Shown here: positions 1 through 5,064 of the stretch, piece after piece
How the letters are laid out: every line of letters starts with the position of its first letter
Numbering within the stretch: the stretch's first letter is position 1
Assembly: GCA_902826505.1 (NCBI GenBank)
Contig: CADEFG010000412.1
Location: 1 to 5,064 of the forward strand
DNA length: 5,064 nt
Direction: 5' to 3'
Source: an uncultured Acidobacteriota bacterium
GTDB taxonomy: Bacteria > Acidobacteriota > Blastocatellia > Pyrinomonadales > Pyrinomonadaceae
The notes under the pieces: generated by a model
Told to the model about the DNA's origin: nothing
The model's input: the letters and a program-made list of their open reading frames with translations, nothing else
The model's database searches: none
Program-made: the position numbers and the translations under genes

Positions 1-1440
1 GGGCGTAAAAGTCAGAGCCAAAACAAGCGAAGTTAAAAGCGCGACGGTCATCGTCAAGGCGAGCGAGCGGAAAAACGCGCCCGTTACGCCCGTTAAAAGT
101 GCCAAAGGCAGAAAAACGACCACCGGAGTAATGGTCGAACCGATAATCGGGACAGTGATTTCGGAAACTGCATTTTGGACGGCTTCCGTGCGAGTTTGCC
201 CGCGCGAAAGATGTGAATAAATGTTCTCGACGACGACAATCGCATCGTCAATAACTAATCCGATTGCCGCCGCCACTCCGCCCAAAGTCATTAAATCGAA
301 AGACAATCCGACCAGATACATCGCCAGAAATGTCGCCAAAATTGTTACGGGAATGACGAGAATCGCCACGAAAGTCGTTCCCCAATTTCGCAAAAAAGCG
401 TAAAGAATAACAACCGAAAGCAGTAAACCCAAAAGGATCGCATCTCTTACCGAAGTCATCGAATCGCGCACGAGCAGCGATTGATCGTAAAACGGCGCGA
501 TTATTACGTCTGCCGGCAGAGTTTTCTGCACCGAAGCCAGCTCCGCCTTGATTTCGTCAGTTACCGTGACGGTGTTCGCATCGGGCTGACGCAAAATATT
601 GAGCAAAACGCTGCGTTTGCCGTCCGCTGTAACAATCGTGAAATTCGGCTCAACACCTTGCTTAACCTCGGCAATATCGCCGACCGTCACAGGGACATTA
701 TTGACCGTGGCGACCACGATTTCTCTCAAGTCGTCGGCATTTGTCGCCTGACCGCTCACCAGAGCGAGTTCTAGCTGATGATTTTCTTCGATTAAACCGG
801 GCGAAGCAAGCAGATTGTAATTTTTTACCGCGTCCGCCACTTGTTGAAGCGAAACTGTTCGGGCGGTTAATTTTTTCTCATCAACGACGATGTGATATTC
901 GCGGACATCACCGCCGGCAACGGCGACATCCGCCACGCCCGCTAATCGTGCAAGTCGCGGTTTAACCGTATAAGTTGCCAATTCGCGCAAGATTGCCGCA
1001 TCGCGTTGATCGGAAGTCAGGCTGTATCCCGCAACCGGAAAGACGGCAAATGTCAAACGATCAACGCGGCGGATCTGCGCCGCCGGCGGCAGCTGCACCT
1101 GCGAGAGCCGCGCTTGAACAAGCTGCAAAGTTTGCACGACATCAACCTTCCAATCGAAAAATAAATTGATGTCGCACGAGCCTCGCGCCGTCGTTGATTT
1201 GATGCGCTTGATTCCGGGAATTCCGTTCATCGCTTCTTCAACCGGGCGTGTTACCGTAACGAGCATCTGGTCGGCAGGCACGACACCGTTATCAACGATG
1301 ATGACGATTCTCGGAAAATCCGTCTGCGGAAAAAGCGCAGACGGAAGCTGCGAAGCCGAATACAAACCGGCAACGCAAAGTAGAACAACCAACACGATGA
1401 CAGCACGTTTTTGCCTGGAAATAAGCGCGGCTAAATTCAT
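1..1440 (-). CDS. RND efflux permease, HAE/AcrB-like (N-terminal 480 residues; runs off left edge)
   Basis: Inner-membrane, proton-driven pump subunit of a tripartite efflux system. About 480 of the roughly 1,030 residues usual for the family are present; the gene continues past position 1 with no stop. Visible parts, in order: TM1 at about residues 12-32; the periplasmic porter/docking region at about 33-330, with the family-typical RPVEEAMNGIPG at 65-76; then TM2 (about 333-350), TM3 (about 355-378), TM4 (about 383-407), TM5 (about 428-451) and TM6 (about 459-479). TM4 contains IGLVIDDAIVVVENI, so the proton-relay Asp pair (AcrB D407/D408) is D398/D399. Metal-exporting CusA/CzcA proteins usually have only one acidic residue there, which points to organic substrates. 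The ATG lies in an ATGA overlap with the adaptor stop, and GGGAG sits 7 bases upstream, so the start is well supported and translation is probably coupled. The substrate cannot be told from the sequence. The partner TM10 lysine lies outside the window. Confidence 0.96.
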   Translation of the reverse strand, partial: MNLAALISRQKRAVIVLVVLLCVAGLYSASQLPSALFPQTDFPRIVIIVDNGVVPADQMLVTVTRPVEEAMNGIPGIKRIKSTTARGSCDINLFFDWKVDVVQTLQLVQARLSQVQLPPAAQIRRVDRLTFAVFPVAGYSLTSDQRDAAILRELATYTVKPRLARLAGVADVAVAGGDVREYHIVVDEKKLTARTVSLQQVADAVKNYNLLASPGLIEENHQLELALVSGQATNADDLREIVVATVNNVPVTVGDIAEVKQGVEPNFTIVTADGKRSVLLNILRQPDANTVTVTDEIKAELASVQKTLPADVIIAPFYDQSLLVRDSMTSVRDAILLGLLLSVVILYAFLRNWGTTFVAILVIPVTILATFLAMYLVGLSFDLMTLGGVAAAIGLVIDDAIVVVENIYSHLSRGQTRTEAVQNAVSEITVPIIGSTITPVVVFLPLALLTGVTGAFFRSLALTMTVALLTSLVLALTFTP

Positions 1441-2834
1441 TGTGTTGCTCCCGTTGGATCATTTTTGATTTCAACTTGCGTTCCGTCCGGCAAACCGTAA
1501 TTTCCTTCCGTAACGACGGTTTCGCCGCCCGATAAACCGGAAACAATTTGAGTGGAGTCATTTGTTCGCACACCGATTTCGACTTTTGTTTCGCGGGCGA
1601 TGTTGAGTTTATCAACAACCATTACTACGCCTGTTTTTTCATTTCCCGCATCCAGCACGACCGCCGCATTCGGCACGACGATGGCGTTTGTCTGCGTATT
1701 TTCGCTGATGACGACATTTGCCGCGCCGCCCGTTCGCAATCGTCCCGCGCCGTTACCTAAATTCACCCAGACTTCAGTCGCTCGATTTGCTGGATCGGTC
1801 GAGCGCGAAATCAACGAAACCTTACCGCTCATTCTTTCGCCCGACAAATCGCTCGGATAAATTGCTACCGCATCACCTTCTTTCAAATTCGGGATGACCG
1901 TATCCGAAAAACTCGCTTTGACGATGACTTCGCTCGTGTCGGCAATCGTCAAAATCTTTCCTCCGGCAGTCGCATATTCGCCGTCAAATTGCGTTTGCTC
2001 GATGACAAAACCGGAAACGGGAGCGCGAATTTCCGCCAGATTTATCTGCGTCTGCAAAGTCTGAATACGCTGTTCAGCTTGCTGAACCCGCGCCTGCGCC
2101 GTTTGTAAATCAAGCGGATTTGACGTTTTCGTTCGCAAATTTTTTGAATTTTCCAAGTATTTCAGACTGTTTTCAGCTTGTGTTAATGAAAGCTGGGCGG
2201 TTTCCAAATCCTTGAGGGCGATGCCTCCTTTGTCATACAACGCTTTGCGTCGTTCATAAAGATTTCGGGCATTATCAACCGATGCGCGAGCGTCCCGCAA
2301 ATCTTTTGCCGCCTGAATATCAGCTTGCGGAATGGTTGATTTGGTCAGAGTTTGAACATTGAGTCGTGATTCGCGCAAGAGAGCTTCAGCTTCGCGTTTT
2401 TGCGCTTCTAAATCGCTGGTGTTGATCGTTGCCAACAAATCGCCTTTCCGAACTAGATTATCCTTCAAGATTCTCAAGCCTTTGATTTGACCGCTCGCGT
2501 TTGAACTGACCACCGCCTGACGTGCCGGGAAAATCGTTCCAATTGCTGAAACTTCCGAAGCAATCGTTTGTTTTTTGGCTTCGGAAGTGCGAACGCTGAC
2601 GACAATGGGATTTTCCGTCGGTGTCGTATCATTCGTGGTTGAAGCGGAAAAAAAATAACGCCAAACAAAAATTCCGATGACAATAACAAAAATAACAGCC
2701 AAAAATGCCGCAAACCGCCTCTTGCCGTTTGGCGCAGTTTCCGAGTTGTCATCGGTCAAAGATTCCGAATTTTCCGCCTCGAGTTCCTCCGATGCGTCCG
2801 GCGTTTCTTCAAAGTTTTCTTTTGATTCTTCCAT
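1437..2834 (-). CDS. RND efflux periplasmic adaptor (HlyD/AcrA-like membrane fusion protein)
   Basis: Periplasmic adaptor joining the downstream permease to the upstream TolC-like channel. It has 465 residues from the ATG at 2834. Order of parts: an acidic cytoplasmic tail (1-36, 14 Asp/Glu), KRR at 38-40, one membrane anchor (about 41-62), a first lipoyl half (about 98-140, SGQIKGL), an alpha-hairpin (about 141-267), a second lipoyl half (about 268-300, RAPVSGFV), a beta-barrel (about 302-375) and a membrane-proximal domain (about 376-460). There is no lipobox, so it is anchored by a helix and not by lipid. The hairpin tip carries R195 and L199, matching the TolC-contact motif RxxxLxxxxxxS of AcrA, but the serine position is A206. 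An in-frame TTG at 2852 would add six residues, but it has no Shine-Dalgarno site before it, whereas GAGGG lies 11 bases before the ATG. The stop overlaps the permease start by four bases. Confidence 0.95.
   Translation of the reverse strand: MEESKENFEETPDASEELEAENSESLTDDNSETAPNGKRRFAAFLAVIFVIVIGIFVWRYFFSASTTNDTTPTENPIVVSVRTSEAKKQTIASEVSAIGTIFPARQAVVSSNASGQIKGLRILKDNLVRKGDLLATINTSDLEAQKREAEALLRESRLNVQTLTKSTIPQADIQAAKDLRDARASVDNARNLYERRKALYDKGGIALKDLETAQLSLTQAENSLKYLENSKNLRTKTSNPLDLQTAQARVQQAEQRIQTLQTQINLAEIRAPVSGFVIEQTQFDGEYATAGGKILTIADTSEVIVKASFSDTVIPNLKEGDAVAIYPSDLSGERMSGKVSLISRSTDPANRATEVWVNLGNGAGRLRTGGAANVVISENTQTNAIVVPNAAVVLDAGNEKTGVVMVVDKLNIARETKVEIGVRTNDSTQIVSGLSGGETVVTEGNYGLPDGTQVEIKNDPTGATQ
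1448..1452 (-). promoter_or_regulatory. Shine-Dalgarno site of the RND permease inside the adaptor gene
   Basis: GGGAG on the minus strand lies 7 bases before the permease ATG at 1440, within the last codons of the adaptor gene. Together with the ATGA stop/start overlap (1437-1440) it indicates coupled translation, which would keep adaptor and permease amounts linked. Confidence 0.8.
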
Positions 2835-2845
2835 CCTTCGATTTT

Positions 2846-2850
2846 CCCTC
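2846..2850 (-). promoter_or_regulatory. candidate Shine-Dalgarno site deciding the adaptor start
   Basis: GAGGG on the minus strand lies 11 bases before the ATG at 2834, slightly longer than ideal. It falls inside the reading frame if the TTG at 2852 is used as start; that TTG has only CAAATAAAAC before it, with no purine-rich site. This favours the ATG. A second AAGG directly touches the ATG and is too close to work alone. Confidence 0.5.
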
Positions 2851-2855
2851 AAGTT

Positions 2856-4193
2856 TTATTTGCCGGTTGCCAGCCGCAGACGCGAAACGGCAATCCGGTA
2901 ATCGTAAATCGCCTTCAAAAGCGCATTTCGCTGAATGATGATTTGCGTCTGCGCGTCGGTTACTTCGATAATCTGCGTTTCGCCCGCCCGGTATCGCAAA
3001 ATTGCCGTTTCCAGAATCTTTTCGGATTTACTGATGTTTTCCGCCAACGTCCGAATGCGCGATGCGGCGGATGTCGCCTGCGCCAGATTTGAATTAAATT
3101 GAGTTGTAAATTGTCGTTCGGCAAAAATTCGGGAATTTTCCGAAATCTGCGCCCGCAGTTCGGCTTGTTTTTGCCGGCTTTTACTTGCGCCCCAATCAAA
3201 AAGCGGAATCGAAACACCGACCGTCGCTCTCACGCCGGTAGTGTTGCCAATGCTTCCGGGACGCAGCGAATCGGAAACGAAACCGCCGTCAATCGAATAA
3301 GTTAGCTGCGGTTTGCGCTCGGCTTTGGCGATTTTCATATCTTCTTTAGCGGCATTGGTTTCGGACTGAATTTGCGTCAGTTCCGGACGATTTGCCACTT
3401 CGCTGACTGAAAACTGAGCGAGTTCACTCGGGTCGGGAATCAAGGTTTGCAATTCTGAAACGGCAATTTCCTGATTTGCGTCAAAGCCCAGATAAAGGCG
3501 CAGATTGTCGGCGGTGATGCGCTCATTGACTTTCGCCTGTTCGAGTTCATCGCGTCTGGTCGCCGTTTGCACTTGCGCCCGCAATAAATCAACCGGCGCA
3601 ATTTCGCCGCCGTCAACCAGTAGTTTTGTCAGTTTTTCAAAATCTGTCGCCGATTGCAGATTGACTTCCGCCGAATCTCGCTGTGATGTCGCCAGAGCCA
3701 AAGTGAAATAGGCTTCTTCCGTTCCGTTAATCAAATTCCGCCGCGACGTTTCCGTTCCGGCTTTTGCCGCTTGCAGTAAAAAATTGGCACGGCGGCGGTT
3801 TGCCTGTAATCTTCCCGAAATATCAATTTCGCCCGAAGCCGTTACCAATCCCTGATATTCGGTAATCGCATTCGCGCCCAAAAACGACGGTGGACGCAGC
3901 GTTCCGGCGGTAACTCTTCCCAAAGTCGGCGATGTCAAAATAACTGTTGGATTAGCGGAAATTTTCGGCAAAAATGCTTTGTTTGCCAGAAAAACGTCCT
4001 GCTCCGCGATTTGCTCATTAAGCCGCGCCTGCTGAAAATTCGAGGCTTGCAACAAAGACAATCGCACGGCTTCTTCACGCGAAATATACTTCGTTGGCGA
4101 TGGGGTTTGAGCCTCAATAAACTGCCCTGCGCCGAATATCAAAACAGCGGCGCAGAGCAGAAATATATTTTTGGTTTGAGAATTGACCTTCAT
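2856..4193 (-). CDS. TolC-family outer-membrane efflux channel
   Basis: Outer-membrane exit duct of the tripartite pump; proteins of this family form trimers with a beta-barrel and a long periplasmic alpha-helical tunnel. It has 445 residues, the usual family size. A Sec signal peptide covers residues 1-28 (hydrophobic core FLLCAAVLIFGAG, likely cleavage after IEA). Cys14 lacks a lipobox context, so this is not an OprM-like lipoprotein. The internal duplication typical of OEP domains is visible: the beta segments beginning PKISANPTV (76) and PQLTYSIDGG (295), and the equatorial helices LVDGGEIAPVDLLRAQVQT (192-210) and YRAGETQIIEVTDAQTQ (401-417). The ATG is fixed because an in-frame TGA directly precedes it. 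No clear Shine-Dalgarno site is present. It lies 38 bases after the PepSY gene and 21 bases before the adaptor ATG, consistent with one transcript. Confidence 0.95.
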   Translation of the reverse strand: MKVNSQTKNIFLLCAAVLIFGAGQFIEAQTPSPTKYISREEAVRLSLLQASNFQQARLNEQIAEQDVFLANKAFLPKISANPTVILTSPTLGRVTAGTLRPPSFLGANAITEYQGLVTASGEIDISGRLQANRRRANFLLQAAKAGTETSRRNLINGTEEAYFTLALATSQRDSAEVNLQSATDFEKLTKLLVDGGEIAPVDLLRAQVQTATRRDELEQAKVNERITADNLRLYLGFDANQEIAVSELQTLIPDPSELAQFSVSEVANRPELTQIQSETNAAKEDMKIAKAERKPQLTYSIDGGFVSDSLRPGSIGNTTGVRATVGVSIPLFDWGASKSRQKQAELRAQISENSRIFAERQFTTQFNSNLAQATSAASRIRTLAENISKSEKILETAILRYRAGETQIIEVTDAQTQIIIQRNALLKAIYDYRIAVSRLRLATGK

Positions 4194-4231
4194 TCAATAA
4201 AGCCGAATTTATTAAAAACTGTGGTGTTGAT

Positions 4232-4552
4232 TTAATTTTCCCGTTTTTCTTTGAGTTTTTCGTTTCTTTCCTCACGCGCCGACTCGGTTTTGACGCTTAA
4301 AATTTTGCCTGTATAAGCATCAATCCAAACTTCTCTGATTGTTCCGCGACTCGTGCGGATGTCGAACGAATAAACGAGCTTTCCCTTTTCGCGTTCGAGT
4401 TCCGCGCTCTGAACTTTTCCGCCAACCCGTTTGAGAGCGATTGCTCGTGCTTTCGCCATCGAAATTTTCGGTTTGCTCTGTCCAGCCGCAAAAGTATTTG
4501 CGCTCAACGCTAAAATTAAACCTAAAATTGCTGTTGAAATTATCTTTTTCAT
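4232..4552 (-). CDS. small exported PepSY-domain protein
   Basis: A 106-residue protein with a Sec signal peptide (1 to about 23; KK, then a hydrophobic core IISTAILGLILALSA, cleavage near TFA-A or FAA-G). A single PepSY domain follows at about 28-89: KISMAKARAIALKRVGGKV, then ELEREKGKLVYSFDIRT, then EVWIDAYTGKILSVK. That is the usual helix followed by beta-strands ending in the D-A-x-T-G-K-I turn. A charged tail (EERNEKLKEKREN) closes it. PepSY domains are known from peptidase propeptides and YpeB and are thought to inhibit or bind proteases or act as periplasmic sensing modules; the role of small stand-alone ones is largely unknown. The ATG has AGGAG at 7 bases' spacing. It heads a cluster with the TolC, adaptor and permease genes (38-base gap), which suggests co-expression with the pump. 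A part in sensing envelope state or assisting the pump is only inference. Confidence 0.88.
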   Translation of the reverse strand: MKKIISTAILGLILALSANTFAAGQSKPKISMAKARAIALKRVGGKVQSAELEREKGKLVYSFDIRTSRGTIREVWIDAYTGKILSVKTESAREERNEKLKEKREN

Positions 4553-4559
4553 CTTTTTT

Positions 4560-4564
4560 CTCCT
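4560..4564 (-). promoter_or_regulatory. Shine-Dalgarno site of the PepSY gene
   Basis: AGGAG on the minus strand lies 7 bases before the ATG at 4552, in an A-rich context that should leave it unpaired. It supports the chosen start. It is the strongest ribosome binding site in the window and immediately follows the T-tail of the upstream hairpin. Confidence 0.85.
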
Positions 4565-4600
4565 AAATAAAAATTGTTACCGCCCGAAAAGACGGGACAA
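4565..4600 (-). terminator. terminator-like hairpin with T-rich tail between DUF1003 and PepSY genes
   Basis: On the minus strand TTGT (4600-4597) and CCGTC (4595-4591) can pair with GGCGG (4584-4580) and ACAA (4577-4574), leaving a six-base loop TTTTCG and a small internal loop. One of the nine pairs is a G-T wobble. The stem is followed by TTTTTATTT (4573-4565). This has the form of an intrinsic terminator for the DUF1003 gene. The T-tail directly abuts the AGGAG of the PepSY gene, so it could equally be a leader hairpin or attenuator of the pump operon. The stem is short, so strength is uncertain. Confidence 0.5.
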
Positions 4601-4625
4601 TTTAGACTTTACAGAGCTAAAGATA

Positions 4626-4651
4626 AACGCAGGATTAACGGGCAGGATTTA
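4626..4651 (-). repeat. degenerate AATCCTG tandem repeat, two 13-base units
   Basis: Directly at the DUF1003 stop the minus strand reads TAAATCCTGCCCG followed by TTAATCCTGCGTT; the two 13-base units share AATCCTGC. Short AATCCTG-type tandem repeats occur between genes in many unrelated bacteria, and this may be a decayed copy. With only two imperfect units, chance is also possible. Confidence 0.35.
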
Positions 4652-5064
4652 TTGATCTGTAAGAGCAGTTTGTGTTTTGATTTGGTTGAGCAGTGAGGTT
4701 TGTTCCTTCTGCATTTCAAGCAAATCGCTCAAAACGCGGTCGCGCAAGTCATCAATTTTCTGATGAAGATGTGTAATTTCAAGTTCGGCTTTTAGGTTGA
4801 CTTCGTAATCGTGCTGTGCGTCGAGACGGTCCTTAGCGGCTTGCCGGTTTTGCGACATCATAATGATTGGAGCTTGGATTGCCGCCAGCATCGAAAGGAA
4901 AAGATTCAGCAGAATATAGGGATAAGGGTCAAAAGTATCGTTAAATCTGGAAAGAATAAATGAATTGAGAACAACCCAAAAAACCAAAATTCCGCCGAAA
5001 ATACAAATAAAAATCCACGAACCGCCGAAAGTAGCAACTTTGTCGGCAGTTCTTTCGCCGAAAG
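4649..5064 (-). CDS. DUF1003 family inner-membrane protein (C-terminal 137 residues; runs off right edge)
   Basis: The frame is open to the right edge, so the start lies outside the window. Visible residues contain the DUF1003 signature: GERTADKVATFGGSW at 2-16, TM helix 1 at about 16-38, FDPYPYILLN at 45-54, TM helix 2 at about 49-70, then QAPIIMMSQNRQAAKDRLD (63-81) and HDYEVNLKAELEI (84-96). A helical, coiled-coil-like tail rich in Leu, Gln and charged residues (98-130) ends the protein. The family (COG4420) is a conserved two-helix membrane protein of unknown biochemical function, and I assign none. It is on the same strand as the pump cluster, 96 bases upstream of the PepSY gene and separated from it by a terminator-like hairpin, so it may be a separate transcription unit. 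An internal TTG at 4987 could be mistaken for a start, but the conserved upstream residues rule this out. Confidence 0.92.
   Translation of the reverse strand, partial: FGERTADKVATFGGSWIFICIFGGILVFWVVLNSFILSRFNDTFDPYPYILLNLFLSMLAAIQAPIIMMSQNRQAAKDRLDAQHDYEVNLKAELEITHLHQKIDDLRDRVLSDLLEMQKEQTSLLNQIKTQTALTDQ

Noticed and set aside
1292..1618. Minus-strand 108-codon frame overlapping the adaptor end and permease start
   Set aside because: It is out of frame with two well-supported genes on the same strand, and its translation is rich in scattered Cys, Lys and Arg with no recognisable domain.
1166..1860. Plus-strand open frames of about 70-100 codons opposite the permease and adaptor genes
   Set aside because: They lie antisense to clear, conserved coding sequence, have low-complexity or unfamiliar translations and no good ribosome sites. 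They arise from codon bias on the opposite strand.
2474..2752. Minus-strand 92-codon frame inside the adaptor gene with a hydrophobic stretch
   Set aside because: The hydrophobic run is a frame-shifted reading of the adaptor's membrane anchor region; the real frame gives a full family match.
4599..4621. Possible sigma-70 promoter (TTTATC, 17 bases, TAAATT) for the pump operon on the minus strand
   Set aside because: The -35 match is poor (3 of 6) and the -10 match only 4 of 6, in an A/T-rich stretch where such matches are common. Its start point would fall inside the hairpin, which is worth testing but is not enough to call.
4649..4987. Reading the DUF1003 gene as a complete 112-residue protein starting at TTG 4987
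   Set aside because: The frame stays open to the window edge, and the upstream residues include the conserved GERTADKVATFGGSW signature, so this is a truncated longer gene.
1..5064. CRISPR array, tRNA, rRNA, insertion sequence ends or phage attachment site
   Set aside because: I saw no regularly spaced repeats, cloverleaf-like segments, transposase domains or paired terminal inverted repeats; nearly all of the window is accounted for by the five genes.

Overview
The window carries five genes, all read on the minus strand, so the text below follows transcription from right to left. It suggests a Gram-negative (diderm) bacterium: there is an outer-membrane efflux channel with a Sec signal peptide, a membrane-fusion adaptor and an RND permease of the proton-driven HAE type. 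Base composition is close to half G+C. The style of the proteins (the RND subgroup, a small PepSY lipoprotein-free secreted protein, a DUF1003 membrane protein) reminds me of Acidobacteriota of the Blastocatellia type, but this is an impression and not something the sequence proves.

Layout: (1) 5064-4649, the C-terminal 137 residues of a DUF1003 membrane protein, cut by the right edge. (2) 4648-4553, a 96-base gap holding a degenerate AATCCTG tandem repeat, a terminator-like hairpin with a T-rich tail, and a strong Shine-Dalgarno site. (3) 4552-4232, a 106-residue exported PepSY-domain protein. (4) 4193-2856, a TolC-family outer-membrane channel (445 aa). (5) 2834-1437, an HlyD/AcrA-like adaptor (465 aa from the preferred ATG). 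(6) 1440-1, the first 480 residues of an RND permease, cut by the left edge.

Genes 3 to 6 look like one operon: gaps are 38 bases, 21 bases and a 4-base ATGA overlap. The last three encode a full tripartite pump. The permease in the inner membrane captures substrate and exchanges it for protons, the adaptor bridges the periplasm, and the TolC-like channel crosses the outer membrane. No regulator or substrate-specific enzyme is visible, so the exported compound cannot be named. The TM4 Asp-Asp pair argues against a CusA/CzcA metal pump.

The less ordinary points are the PepSY protein at the head of the pump operon, the hairpin jammed against its ribosome binding site, an adaptor hairpin with symmetrical proline breaks, and the adaptor's strongly acidic cytoplasmic tail. 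I see no CRISPR array, tRNA, rRNA, insertion sequence or defence system. Most of the window is ordinary efflux machinery.
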